From assembly GCA_006386115.1 (NCBI GenBank), contig VFIW01000024.1:457937-521936 (forward strand): a DNA stretch of 64,000 nucleotides. Direction: 5' to 3'. Both the position numbers and the translations under genes were made by a program. The notes below the pieces were generated by a model. That model did not search any database. It was not told the origin of the DNA and worked only from the letters and a program-made list of their open reading frames with translations. This document shows positions 11,922 to 22,779 of this stretch, piece by piece (the stretch's first letter is position 1; each line of letters opens with the position of its first letter). Source of the stretch: Globisporangium splendens (taxonomy: Eukaryota; Oomycota; Peronosporomycetes; Pythiales; Pythiaceae).

Positions 11922-12329
11922 GCGTTGCTGCTTCTATGACTCTGTGTCGGTCGCTGTGCTGCTGTTGTTGTGATGGCGGAAGTGAGGAGGTGTGAAGTGC
12001 GCTTTATCCTGCTGCTGGGAGTCGTGATCGGACCTATTTCTGTTTGCAGGACGCTGCATTTTTAGCTCAGGAGATGCACCTGGAAGAACGAGCAAACCAG
12101 TCCCTGCACATCGATGGCACATGAGCAAAAGCACTCACACAATCTTCAAGATGCTACAATAGCCAACACACAAACCACAACATGTCGAGCGCATTCTTGT
12201 TTCATTCGGTGTCGTGTTGACCGAGTTACCTGCAAGCTGAGCAGCTCTTTGTCTCCTAAGAGGATCTCCCAATCGTATCCTTTTTCTTCTTCTTGTTTGC
12301 TTTCTTCCGTGACGTAGGGCTCGCTTGGC
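11922..12329. other. Intergenic region between two minus-strand genes
   Basis: The 408-bp gap separates the 3' end of RPT4 from the start of the cyclophilin gene. It should hold the cyclophilin promoter; no conserved coding sequence or recognisable site is visible. Confidence 0.5.
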
Positions 12330-13820
12330 TTACACTTTACTATAGTCCATTTTGGATTCGAGCTTCTTCGTCTCGCCCAATTTACGCGCAGCCTTCATGA
12401 AATCTTCCTCGAGCACGTAGTCGCGCTCGGCACGGATCGCGAACACGCCGGCCTCTGTGCACACGTTTCGGATATCGGCGCCGTTGAAGCCATCCGTGAG
12501 CTTCACAATCGACTCGTAGTCGATCTCACCCTTCTTTGTGATCGGTCCCGAATGGATCTTGAGGATATCCATCCGCGACGCCTCGTTCGGCAGCGGGATC
12601 TCGATCTTTCGGTCCAGACGACCGGGACGGAGCAGCGCAGGGTCCAGAATGTCCGGTCGGTTCGTCGCCATCACCATCTTCACCTGGCCGAGTGCATCGA
12701 AGCCATCCAACTGGTTCAGCAGCTCCATGAGCGTTCGCTGGATCTCACGATCAGCCGACGTACCCTCCGAGAAACGACTGCCACCGATTGCATCGATTTC
12801 ATCCATGAAGATCACGCACGGCTGGTGGTCACGCGCGTACCCAAACATCTCTCGGATCACACGCGCACTCTCTCCAATGTATTTGTCAACGATCGCACTC
12901 GCAACGACCTTGAGGAACGTCGCGTTGATGTTGCACGCCAACGCACGCGCCAAGAGAGTCTTACCCGTACCTGGCGGTCCGTACAACAGCACACCCTTTG
13001 GAGGTTTGATGCCGACACGCAAGAACAGCTCCGGATTCGTCAACGGCAACTCAATCACTTCACGGAGCTCGCGGATCTGGTCGTTCAGACCACCGATGCT
13101 CGAGAACGACACGTTGCCAGCGTCTTCGTTGAGCATGTGGTACACCGTCGGGTCGACCTCGCGCGGCAAGTAGCGCATGATCGTGAGCGTCGTCATGTCC
13201 AGCGCCACACGCGTGCCCGACTTAAGCTTCGTCTTGTCCACCTTCGAGCGACAGCCGACGACGTAGCGAGGACCGCTCGACGCCTTCACGATGAATCGGT
13301 CGTCGTCCAACTGACGCAGCACTTCGCCGATGATCTGGCCCACACTCTATAGATATGACGCAAGAGAACACACACGATAGATTAGTTATACGATACGTTG
13401 TGCGCAAGAATAAGATATACATTCATGCTAAGATCGTGAGAAATGAAGAGAAAAACAAACCTGAAGCGCCTTCAAGTCATCTTCGGTCTTGTTGTACTCG
13501 CGCACGAGCGCCTTGACGTTTTCACGCATGCTCTTCACTCTAAAAGGGTACGTTGACACCCACACAATACACATAAGCAGAAGAAATACCAGTCAGTTGT
13601 CTCCCCTCCACCGTTCGTTATGCTTCCTTAAACAAAAGGAAAGCAAGAGAGAAGGGAAAGATCTTCTTCGGCTTTGCTCTTCTCCTGTTCGCTGTCTGAA
13701 GCGAGGCAGACTCAACGGGTAGAATACGCACCTGGACTCCATCTCTCGGTGCTCACGCACCTTGGCCTTGTACGCATTGAGCACCTGCGCGCGCTCTTCT
13801 TCCGCCGACGACGCCGACAT
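12330..13820 (-). CDS. RPT4: 26S proteasome regulatory ATPase subunit RPT4 (PSMC6)
   Basis: This AAA+ subunit is part of the hexameric base of the 19S regulatory particle, which unfolds and feeds ubiquitinated proteins into the 20S core. Exons on the minus strand are 13732-13820, 13461-13539 and 12330-13346, joining in frame to 394 residues, the standard length. The first two exons give the N-terminal helix ending in [16 protein letters not shown], diagnostic of RPT4. The OB domain contains [14 protein letters not shown]. The AAA domain has Walker A GPPGTGKT, Walker [11 protein letters not shown], a second-region [18 protein letters not shown] with the arginine fingers, and ends [10 protein letters not shown]. 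As in other RPT4 proteins the C-terminus is not an HbYX motif. The gene is divergent from the PPR gene, 334 bp away. Confidence 0.97.
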
Positions 13821-14154
13821 CTTCTCCTGTCTTGCTTTCCTGCTGCTTCTCCTTCTTCGAAGAGCTCTAAACGTTAGATATCTGACGAGGGGGAAAGGAA
13901 GATCTTGATACTAAGTATCGACGCACTGTCAACCACACTAACATTATTGCGTCTCATCCAATACTCCGAACTCTCTTTTAAGCGAGGGATACGCAAAGAA
14001 GGCTTCTGGTCAGAAACTGTTGTATAAATGTTAGTAGCGACATATGTATGAACTGAAAGAGAGCGCCTGCAAACTACTTTAGAAAGTGTCGACTGTACTG
14101 AATGCGTTTGGTGAAGGTGATGGCAGCGCCATACAAACGCTGAGATCAGGAACG
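13821..14154. promoter_or_regulatory. Shared divergent promoter region of RPT4 and the PPR gene
   Basis: The 334-bp gap between the two start codons must serve both genes. I see no core-promoter match that can be assigned with confidence. The open frame of the PPR gene extends back to 14086, but without an ATG before 14155. Confidence 0.4.
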
Positions 14155-17100
14155 ATGCGGATCCCAGTGGCGCTTCGGAATGCGCACCTGCTGCTGCGCC
14201 GCTCAGCGTCTGAAGCGAGGACCCCACTTGCTGCTACTCATGGAGCAGTATCTACATGCGCCGTGCCCTTCACTCAGACTGGAGGAACAGCAGCGGCACC
14301 CGTGCGGCAGTGTCCAGCATCCCTGCGCTCGTTTGCGGCTTCCTCATCTTCGCCACGCGTGTTGCTGCAAGACGCAGTGCGCCAAGGGAGAAGGCGACCA
14401 CGCAATGCTCCTTCGCTTGAAGCGCTCGGTCTTGAGCGCGGTGAGAGTAATTCGTACTACAACCAGCAACTCCGCGCCGCGCTGGAGCGCGAGGACGTAA
14501 CGAGAGCGATACAAATCCTCGCTTCCGTGCACGCACCGAGTGGCCTCCCACGAGGAGCTGAAGCCGTGGATCTACCCAGTATGTCGCCACAGGAGCCAGT
14601 CATCTGGACTCCCACGTATGAGCTGCTGCTGTTTGAACTGACGAAGCGCGGGGACTTCAAGCAGACGCTGGCAGTGCTGGAGGAGATGGTCGCGTTTGAC
14701 CGCGTGAGCCGGCGCGGGTTCCACACAGCGCTCGTCGCGTGCAGTAAGCGGAGACGCTTAAAGTCGGCAGCGACCGTGCTGGAGCTCATGCGCGAGTCCG
14801 GGATGACGCCAGGGCCGTTCGCGTACGCGAATGTGATCAACTGCTGCTCCAAGGGCCAAGGGAACGTGCGCGTGGCCGAGAAATTCTGGCACGAGATGCT
14901 GCGCGACGGCATCGAGCCGTCCATTGAAGTGGTGAACTGCATGCTGCGCGTATACAATCGCCCACCTGGTCGCTCGTTGGACGCGCTCGCGTTCGTGTAT
15001 GACGCGATTGCCAAGCACAACCTGACGCTCGACGACATCTCCATCGCGCAGCTCGTGATGCGGCTCCTACAAGACGGCAACCTGGATGTCGCTGTGGAAT
15101 TGGTGGAAGACGTGCAAATAGAGACGAGTGTGGAGATCGACGTGCTTAACGCTATTCTCGACGCAAGTCGACAGCTCGAGAGCTGGGACAATGTCGCGCG
15201 CATCGTGGCCGTCATTCGCTCACAGCAGCAGCAGGAGGAGGAGCTTGAGGACCCCGTCACGCAGCGTCTGCTAGAGCTGAGTCGCGCGAAAGACGCGTCG
15301 TCGAGTCCAGGCATCGCGTGGACGCTATCGGCCCCTCATCCACCCATTTCAGCGCGTACGAAGCGGAAAGAGACCGAAAAGTTGGAAAACCAGCGTCCAG
15401 CACGTCTTCAGAAGATGCTTCGGGAGATCATCGCCGCCTTAGAGCGCGTCGTGGACAAAGGCGATGGAGAACACGATAGCGACATTGACGCGATTCTTGG
15501 TCAAGTGACGAATATGAAGCAGTGGGAACGCATCTTCACGGTTGCTTTGTTCAAGGACATTGAGCGCTTCTTCGCATTGTGCCAACAGCTCGACCAATCG
15601 AACTCCGCACGCGATGGTGAAAATGGCTCTAAGGCATTTCTGGATGTGACAATGTACAATTTGTATCTGTACGCACTTGGGAAGCAGGAACATGGCGACA
15701 AGGACGCGTTTCTGACCCGCGCACTCGACGTCTTGGATGAGATGATTGCGAAGAGGCAAGTCGACGCCACGAGTTTCAACAATGTGCTGGCGCTGTGCAG
15801 CCGCATGGGCGAACTCGAGGACGCTGAGATCGTGCTGCAGACGATGAAAACAGCGGCATTACTAACAGAAGACTGCAAGCCGGCGGTGTTTTCCTACAAT
15901 GCAATGCTGAACTGCTGTGCGATGCAGAAAGCGGACATCGCGCGTGCTGAGCGCTACCTTGAGGAGCTCCAAAGCCAAGGCATCGCACCAGATCTTGTCA
16001 CGCTCAACACGATGCTCAAAATGTATTCGAGTGCATCCATCAAAAGCAACGCGAGACAGCGAGAGACGACGACGGCCACATCTTCCCCTGGATACCAGTT
16101 CTCGACGCGTGCGCTACGTCTTTTCCAGAAATGCACGCGCAAACACCGCATTGAACCCGATGCCGCGACGTACTTTTCGCTCTTTCGAACATTCGTGCAA
16201 GCCGCCGACAAGTTTGCGAGCGCCCACGAACACGGAGGCAACAACGGCGAAGAAGGCAGCGAATACGAAGAAGAAGGCGATGAGGATGATGACGATGTCT
16301 ACGACCAACTTGCGGCGTTCATCAAGCGAACGTGTCGACACGCAGCGACTGAGCAACTTGATGTGGGCGTGTTCAACGCGGCGATCGACTATTTCCAGCG
16401 CCTGGGCGACATCAAGACGTGTTTTGAGCTCTTCAACACGATGACGACGTCCCGGAACCTGGAGCCGAACGATCTGACGCTGAGCCTCTTGTTTGCGGCA
16501 TGCAGCCGCTCGGAGCAAGTGGACGTGGGGCTCAAGTTTCTCCACTACCTCATGGACGATCACGACTACCACCCGAGTCTGAGCGTGCTCAACGGCGCGA
16601 TTCGACTCTGTGCGAGTTCGGACGCGCCGCAGCATGCGCTCGAGCTGTTCCATGGCATCCAGTCATCTGGGGTCATGCAACCTGATGAAGCCACATACGT
16701 GCATGTGATCCATGCGTTTGCGCGGCAGGGAGACATTGTTGAGGCGCGCAACTTTGCAGAGGCGATGTACTCGCAGCTCGGGTTCTCATCGGTGGACGCG
16801 TACAATCGCGTGCTGCAAGCGTGTGCTGTGGCGCGTGCCCCAAGGCAAGCACTGAGCATCTTGCAGCACATGAAAGAGAGCGGCGAAGCACTGACGCCGA
16901 ACGCCGTGTCCTACAACATGGTGCTCAAGGCGTTTGCCAAGGGAAGGACGGCAGCACGTCATAGCGAGGCTGAGAACAGTGAAGAAAGCAGTAAGCATGA
17001 ACACTTGGAAGACGCAGAAGAGGGCGATGACGATAAGGAGCATGGCGAGGAAGAAGAAGAGGCATTCACCTCAGGCGAGATTCACCCGTTGATGACGGAG

Positions 17101-17775
17101 CTGCTGCAAGAAATGGAAAGTCGCGGTCTGCCACTGACAGTGATCGCATACACGCGCGCAATCGCGGCCTGTGCCGTGCGTGGCGATACGCGAGGCGTGC
17201 TGCGTTTATTCGATGCAATCATGCACCGCAGCGAGAGTTGCGAGGCGACCATGAAGCTGCTCTCGGACTCGAACATGGGCAATTACCTGAAGGCTTGCGT
17301 GCGCGTCCAGGACCATGAGCGTGTCACTGAGCTCTTGCAATTCTGTAAACAGTGGCATGAGCGCACGAAGAAACCCGTTTCACGTCCTGTCGTGTTGCAT
17401 TTGTTGCAGGCTCTGGACACACTCGGCGAATGGCGCAGCGCTGTCTCCGTGCTGCGAGATCTCGAGACCACGCTTGGCGTGCGCGCCAACGTGATGTTTG
17501 TGAACTCTGTGCTCGAAACGTGCAACCGTGCGGAGCAATTCCAGGTCACGGCACAGATCTTTGACACGATGCAGAACGCCGCAGCGTACCGCGTTTTCCC
17601 GAATGCGAAAAGCTACGTCGAAGCAATCTTCGCGGCCGAGCAGCGCGAGGAATGGGTCCACGCGACCAATCTGTTCATGGAAATGCAACACAAGTGTCCG
17701 AAAGACGAGATCGCAGCTGTGGGATTACAAAAGATCGCACTCGGGCGGTACAGCGAAGGGCGACGCACACTATAG
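14155..17775 (+). CDS. Large pentatricopeptide-repeat (PPR) protein, probably mitochondrial
   Basis: This intronless gene encodes 1206 residues. The first ATG of the open frame is 14155; the following stretch (MRIPVALRNAHLLLRRSAS) is Arg-rich and amphipathic, like a mitochondrial presequence. The rest is made of helix-turn-helix repeats of about 35 residues with typical PPR wording, for example VVNCMLRVYN, TSFNNVLALCSRMG, FSYNAMLNCCAMQ, LVTLNTMLKMYSS and VSYNMVLKAFAKG. Such proteins bind single-stranded RNA and act in processing, stability or translation of organelle transcripts. Two acidic low-complexity loops interrupt the repeats (near 16,240-16,300 and 16,970-17,070). There is no DYW, SMR or other catalytic C-terminal domain. 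The target RNA cannot be predicted here. Its 3' end lies 42 bp from that of the convergent transporter gene. Confidence 0.88.
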   Translation: MRIPVALRNAHLLLRRSASEARTPLAATHGAVSTCAVPFTQTGGTAAAPVRQCPASLRSFAASSSSPRVLLQDAVRQGRRRPRNAPSLEALGLERGESNSYYNQQLRAALEREDVTRAIQILASVHAPSGLPRGAEAVDLPSMSPQEPVIWTPTYELLLFELTKRGDFKQTLAVLEEMVAFDRVSRRGFHTALVACSKRRRLKSAATVLELMRESGMTPGPFAYANVINCCSKGQGNVRVAEKFWHEMLRDGIEPSIEVVNCMLRVYNRPPGRSLDALAFVYDAIAKHNLTLDDISIAQLVMRLLQDGNLDVAVELVEDVQIETSVEIDVLNAILDASRQLESWDNVARIVAVIRSQQQQEEELEDPVTQRLLELSRAKDASSSPGIAWTLSAPHPPISARTKRKETEKLENQRPARLQKMLREIIAALERVVDKGDGEHDSDIDAILGQVTNMKQWERIFTVALFKDIERFFALCQQLDQSNSARDGENGSKAFLDVTMYNLYLYALGKQEHGDKDAFLTRALDVLDEMIAKRQVDATSFNNVLALCSRMGELEDAEIVLQTMKTAALLTEDCKPAVFSYNAMLNCCAMQKADIARAERYLEELQSQGIAPDLVTLNTMLKMYSSASIKSNARQRETTTATSSPGYQFSTRALRLFQKCTRKHRIEPDAATYFSLFRTFVQAADKFASAHEHGGNNGEEGSEYEEEGDEDDDDVYDQLAAFIKRTCRHAATEQLDVGVFNAAIDYFQRLGDIKTCFELFNTMTTSRNLEPNDLTLSLLFAACSRSEQVDVGLKFLHYLMDDHDYHPSLSVLNGAIRLCASSDAPQHALELFHGIQSSGVMQPDEATYVHVIHAFARQGDIVEARNFAEAMYSQLGFSSVDAYNRVLQACAVARAPRQALSILQHMKESGEALTPNAVSYNMVLKAFAKGRTAARHSEAENSEESSKHEHLEDAEEGDDDKEHGEEEEEAFTSGEIHPLMTELLQEMESRGLPLTVIAYTRAIAACAVRGDTRGVLRLFDAIMHRSESCEATMKLLSDSNMGNYLKACVRVQDHERVTELLQFCKQWHERTKKPVSRPVVLHLLQALDTLGEWRSAVSVLRDLETTLGVRANVMFVNSVLETCNRAEQFQVTAQIFDTMQNAAAYRVFPNAKSYVEAIFAAEQREEWVHATNLFMEMQHKCPKDEIAAVGLQKIALGRYSEGRRTL

Positions 17776-17817
17776 AAAACGAAGACATGCATGGATACAA
17801 GAGATAGTTCGACGTAC

Positions 17818-19415
17818 TTACTCACCGTCGAGGAGTCCGACGAGTTCTTCCTTGGGTGTGAGCGGCGCGCGGATGCCGTACTCGGGGCTGCCGCTGCTCG
17901 TACTGTTGGTGCCGCTGCTGCTGCCGTTGGTAACGTAGATGGAGTGGTCGGACGCGTTGAAGTGGAAGACGAGCGCGCCGAAGACGAGCACGAGTGACGC
18001 GATGCCGAACACGACATCCCAGCGACCCGTGGCAGCCAGGATCTTGCCTGTGACAACGTTGCCGATGATGCCCGGCAGCGTCGCGAACGTGTTGGAGACG
18101 CCCATGACGTGCGCGGCGTGGTTGGGTCCAATGTCGATCATGTTGACCCAGTACCCGGCCATGGACGCGCGGCTGCAGTAGAGCGTGAGTGAGAGCAGCG
18201 CGACGGCGCTTGGCGCATCGGTCGCAAAGCGGAGCGCGAACAGGAAGCACGCTGATCCGACAAAGCCGATGCCGTTCATCAGCTGGCGCACGTGGAGCAC
18301 ACGGAAGCCGCGAGCCACGAGGATATCCGCGATGCGGCCAAAGAGGATCGCGCCGACGTACCCGCACATGTATGGCAGCGCTGCAGTCACGCCGTTCTTG
18401 CCCAAATCCAAATGGAGCTCTTGGCGAAAGTACAATGGGATCCAGCCGAGCAGCACGTACCAGCTGTAGTTGTAACAGAAGTGCGCAATGTAGATCGCCC
18501 ACGCGGGTCGCGACGTGAGCAGCACGGACCAGTTGAGTGGCTCGTGCTCGATGGTCGCGCTGCTCTGGAACTGCCGGCGGTGGTTCATAGGGTCGAGCGT
18601 GCGGTTCGCCAGGATGTAGTCCTTCTCGTCGCGCGAGATGGTCGGATCCGTCTCGGGGTTGCTCACGCCGAAGAGTGCGAACGCGACGACCCACACAAAA
18701 CTGAAGACGCCGAAGACGATGAAGATGCGCTGCCAGCCGCTCGCCTCGAGGATCGCGGACGACAGGATGAGCGCCGTGATCGTGCCGAGGTCGCTACCGC
18801 TGGACACGAACGCGACCAGCCGACTGCGCTCCTGCAGCGGGTACCATGCGCCCGAGAGCTGGTGCATGCAGGGAAACAAGATGCCCTCGCCGAGCCCCAT
18901 CCCAGCGCGCGCCAGGAAGAGGCACCACGCGCACCTGGAGACGAAGATCGTCGAGAGATCAAAGAGCGTCCACACCACGACGCCCGTGAGCAGCACCGTC
19001 TTGGCGCCGAGTTTGGTCGCAAAGTACCCACCGAGGATCTACGAAACGACAGCGTCCATTGAGTACAAACAGCAGCAGCAACAGAGCATTATACAAGACG
19101 GAGAATGACGCCATACCTGAGTGGCCATGTACCCGTAGAAGAACGCCGAGAGCACTTCGCCCTGCTCTTCCTTCGAGTCCACGAACGACGGCAGCGCGAT
19201 CCCAATGTTCGTGCCTACACGCACAGATAGAAACCCACAGAAATAACTCGCTTAATTCACAATGTGCTTCAATACGCGCATGCTCTTGCTGCTGCTGACG
19301 TACGATCGGCGTAGCAGATGGTGGTGATCCAGAGGCAGAGCAGCGCCATCACGTAGCGCTTGCGGCCCACAGGCGTGGCGCCACCACCCTCCATCTTCGC
19401 ATGGTGGAGCTTCAT
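17818..19415 (-). CDS. Major facilitator transporter, anion:cation symporter (SLC17-like) family
   Basis: This is a 476-residue, probably 12-helix transporter. Exons on the minus strand are 19304-19415, 19117-19214 and 17818-19038; the joins restore YADRTNIGIALPSF and GYMATQILGGYFATKLG, both hallmarks of the anion:cation symporter family that includes vesicular glutamate, sialic acid and phosphate transporters. Further signatures are RAGMGLGEGILFPCMHQ and WYPLQERSRLVAF. A hydrophilic loop of about 50 residues follows the sixth helix, as usual. The start at 19415 (MKLHHAKMEGG) is the first ATG in frame; the frame stays open upstream, so an extra 5' exon cannot be excluded. The substrate is not predictable from sequence. 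Confidence 0.9.
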
Positions 19416-19803
19416 CCCGAGTGCGTCTACGCAGTCCGAAGCCTCTTGGTAAATGCGCGGAGCGAAGGAAGACGCCAAATTTTGTGGCGCAGTAAAGTGT
19501 GCACCTCTTCATATTGGGAGCTGCTTCTGTTTGTTGCTCACTCATCATCGAGATAGAGAGTTGAGTGTCAGCTGCAACTGCCTTTTCAACCAATGGGAAT
19601 TGAGGAGTCCAGGTACTTCGACCAATCAGAGAACGTTAAGTGGCGAGGACGTCGTTGCAGAAACTGCAAACCGTATCCCTTGAACGAAAGCCATCGACAG
19701 ATGGGGAAAAATGGCGATCGCGGAAATGGAATAAATAAATATGCATACGCGCGCATATATCTACGAGGAAGACCGTCATCTTTTCGCTGTGTACCTACAC
19801 TAT
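19416..19803. other. Intergenic region upstream of the MFS gene
   Basis: This 388-bp interval holds the promoter of the MFS gene and the 3' flank of the Eyes-absent gene. A possible upstream coding frame (ATG near 19,550, minus strand) is not supported by conservation that I can see. Confidence 0.4.
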
Positions 19804-21570
19804 TCACAGAGACGACGAGGGTGCGGGGGCGTCGAGCTGCAGGTCGTAGCGCAGGCGCTTGAGATCTGCGAGCGACCGGATCTTGTGGAACGGGATGCCC
19901 AGTGCGCGGCTCACGTGCTCCTCCTCGGCGCCGTCGCCGATTGCGGTAAACTCGACGCGACTGGAAGCGTCCTCCTTGTCGTCGACGCCAGTGACACCGC
20001 CATATTGCTGCAAGATCTGCTCAAAGCAGTGCTGCTTGTGCAACTTGGACGAGCTGTAGACACATTCGATCGGGAAGAACGCGTCGAGCTGGTAGATCAG
20101 GCACTTGCACAATGCCGGTGCCAGCTGCGTGTTCGTGACTAGGAGGTTGATGTTCTCGTACTCGACGGCACCTTCGTCCCCATCGGTTTCTCGAGACGAT
20201 GACGCCGTTTTCTTGGCGGTGAGTAGTTCCAGCACTTGACGGGCTTCGCGCAACCAGCCCGTTGAAAACGTATCAATGGACGCGACGAGCGCCTCGCGGA
20301 TCGCAAACCACTCACTGCGCTCGTCGCTCAGGAAATCGACGGCGCCCTCGCGCTCGTAGATTTCTCGAATACGCTCGTAGCGCTCCGAGAGACCTGAATG
20401 CGATGGCGCATCCACGCCACCATTGCCGCTGTTAGCCTCTGCGTTTCTACTGGTTTCTGGATGGTATCTCGCACGGTCTTGAAGGCAGTGGATGTGGTCG
20501 ATGTCGGCGTTGTGGAGATCGTTGAAAAAGAAATGGCGCTCGAGCATCGCGAGCAGGAACGTCATCATCTGCTCGCCCAGTTTCACACCCAGCGCGATCT
20601 CTTTCCCATGCTGCTGCGCGAACGCACCCGTGTACAGCGATGCAAACAGCACGAGCGTCTCGTCGAGGTCCCAAATCAGTACGCGGCGGCGCTTGCGCGA
20701 CGACAACGCGCGGGTCTTTTTCTGTCGCATGCAAGCTTCATTCGGCGCCTGAGGACGCGTTTCCAGGCTCGCATCCCCGTCACTATCGCCGTTGTAGCCA
20801 TTGCCGCCACCATTGCTGGTGTTGCTATCTGCATTACCCGCGCTCGACTTTTGCTTCTTCAATGGACGAGTGTTCTGGCGTCTGCCGTCATCGTGTTCGC
20901 GCTGGTGTCGATCTTGGTTCACACTCTTGCCGCCGTCACTGTTGTGCTCGCACTTGTTGTTTCCAGTTGCGGTGGTCCGATGTCCACGTAGCAGCGCACC
21001 GACGATGGTGACCCACGAGAAGCGCATTTGGCGCAGGTCGCGGCGCTGGAGTGTCTCCATGCACTCGAGTCCGAGCATCACGCCGACGACGCCCACGAGA
21101 CTCACACACACCACGGGGAGCACGACCATTTGCGCCACGACGTCAAACACGAACTCCCAGCGCTGCGGAGCACACGATGGCGGATGGCAGCGATGCACGC
21201 TCAGTGCGGCCACTGGCACTGGCGCCACGGCGCGCGGCAGGATCGCGATGATGGGCGTGGACACCGTCATGCCAGACGCGGAGATGCTGGGTGTTTCTAG
21301 GATCCACCGAGTAAGCCACGGACTAGGATCGACTTGGCAGTGATACCTACCGATCCGAGGAGCTCTGGTGCCACGAAGCGGTATGAAGACGCCGCGTGAC
21401 GACGACGGCGAGGACTCAGACTGCAGGGCTGACGGCGCGGCGTGTTGCTTCTGCGGCGGCTGCTTGTGCCGCGTTAAAACCGCGCAGACGAGAATGGCGC
21501 GCGCGCTTTGGCCCTTCGCGCGAGGTGATGACGCTGACTCGTGCTTGCACGCACTGGGCTTTGACGTCAT
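19804..21570 (-). CDS. Eyes absent (EYA)-type HAD phosphatase with N-terminal membrane segment
   Basis: The C-terminal half is an EYA domain, a haloacid dehalogenase-fold protein tyrosine phosphatase. It has VLIWDLDETLVLFASLYTG with the catalytic D301xD303xT305 motif, HFFFNDL, YERIREIYE, NLLVTNTQLAPAL, FPIECVYSSSKLHK and the acidic loop GDGAEEEH (545-552). The length is 588 residues if no intron is present. The N-terminal 290 residues are unlike animal EYA: Ser/Pro-rich, with one strongly hydrophobic segment at about 143-167 that could span a membrane, then an Asn/Gly/Asp-rich linker. A 54-nt in-frame segment (21,302-21,355) begins GTAGGT and ends CCTAG on the minus strand and could be spliced out without changing frame. 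The ATG at 21570 is the first in the open frame. Confidence 0.88.
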   Translation of the reverse strand: MTSKPSACKHESASSPRAKGQSARAILVCAVLTRHKQPPQKQHAAPSALQSESSPSSSRGVFIPLRGTRAPRIGRYHCQVDPSPWLTRWILETPSISASGMTVSTPIIAILPRAVAPVPVAALSVHRCHPPSCAPQRWEFVFDVVAQMVVLPVVCVSLVGVVGVMLGLECMETLQRRDLRQMRFSWVTIVGALLRGHRTTATGNNKCEHNSDGGKSVNQDRHQREHDDGRRQNTRPLKKQKSSAGNADSNTSNGGGNGYNGDSDGDASLETRPQAPNEACMRQKKTRALSSRKRRRVLIWDLDETLVLFASLYTGAFAQQHGKEIALGVKLGEQMMTFLLAMLERHFFFNDLHNADIDHIHCLQDRARYHPETSRNAEANSGNGGVDAPSHSGLSERYERIREIYEREGAVDFLSDERSEWFAIREALVASIDTFSTGWLREARQVLELLTAKKTASSSRETDGDEGAVEYENINLLVTNTQLAPALCKCLIYQLDAFFPIECVYSSSKLHKQHCFEQILQQYGGVTGVDDKEDASSRVEFTAIGDGAEEEHVSRALGIPFHKIRSLADLKRLRYDLQLDAPAPSSSL

Positions 21571-22779
21571 TGGGACGCACCAGATGATGCACTAGAGAGG
21601 GGGGACACTCGCGATAAACGACGCCGGGGAGTGACGACGGCGACGACGACAGGATGGGGAGATCACAAAAACCACGCGCACACGTGTGGGCTGCTGATCA
21701 CAACTGAAGCGAGTGCGCAAAGGAAGCGATAATGGCGACTGTGGGAATGGACCGATATGCCGATGGATGGATGGATAACGAGTGCGAATGTGGACGCTTG
21801 GAGATGACGGTGCATGAGAATCTGGGGTGTTCGTTCTATAGAACGGCAGGTAGGCGCTTCCGCGCTTTCTGCTGCCAAGACAGCGCATGCTCCATACTCT
21901 ATAGAGACCTGCTTATGATCGTAATTCCTCTTTGGAATTGTTGATAGAACAATATGTATGCAAGGATACCTGTTTACACTGTGAATATGTTGTTTGAAAG
22001 GACAGATTGTGAATAGAGATGTTTCCTCTAGGTTGTTTTACCAGATGACAGGCGAGACGTCATTTCCGCCATTCGCGTCAGCCCAGAGCCGGGCCACCGC
22101 ACTTTCGCCCGCCGTTTCGGTCAAACGACTACTTCAACCCTTGCTTTACAGACATGCTTTGCTGTGTTGAGATATTTTCTACATATATTGAAAATTATGG
22201 ACAGTAATATTAATGTTCTTACAACCAGGGACTAATCGGTTGGGAAGGTCGCGATTACAGCCACGGTTGGTCACCATGGGACACCCACCCACTTGGCGAA
22301 CTGGGACGTGCGTGGACCGTTGACTTTACCGCTGCTGGGTGACGATTGCCCACCGCAACGGCCATACAGAGTTTCATACGAAAACTTGAGCATGGTGGCG
22401 CCACTGCAGTTCCATTGTTTCCTTTGTTGTTGACAAACTTTAACTGCACGTCAGCGCGCTTGCGACTTGCGTCAACTCGTCCAACGCCATTTCCTGGACG
22501 CATTTGATGAAAATTGGTGTCTTGAGACTTTTATCTTGGCTGATTTACATGCTTTTATCATCTCATTGGCTTTTGCTCCACTGGTTTCTGTTGCGGCAGA
22601 ATCGGAGCCGTTTAATTTCAAGAATATGAAGGGCTCTTTAGATGGATATCGATACATATTGCTGTTGTTTCGAGCCTGCCGCATTGGTGTTTCTTGGATG
22701 AAGCAGCTACGAAGCCACGTCGATGCGCGTCGACCCGTTGATGAGCGAATAGAAGAAGGAACTTGCAATGTAATGCGAC
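21571..22779. other. Intergenic region, no gene seen
   Basis: This 1.2-kb interval separates the 5' end of the EYA gene from the 3' end of RNASEH2C. Its open frames are short, overlap each other and show no conserved motif. I see no RNA gene or long repeat. Confidence 0.5.

Noticed and set aside
12552..13352. Plus-strand open frame of 266 codons opposite RPT4
   Set aside because: Antisense shadow of a highly conserved gene; the translation is low-complexity Arg/His/Gln-rich.
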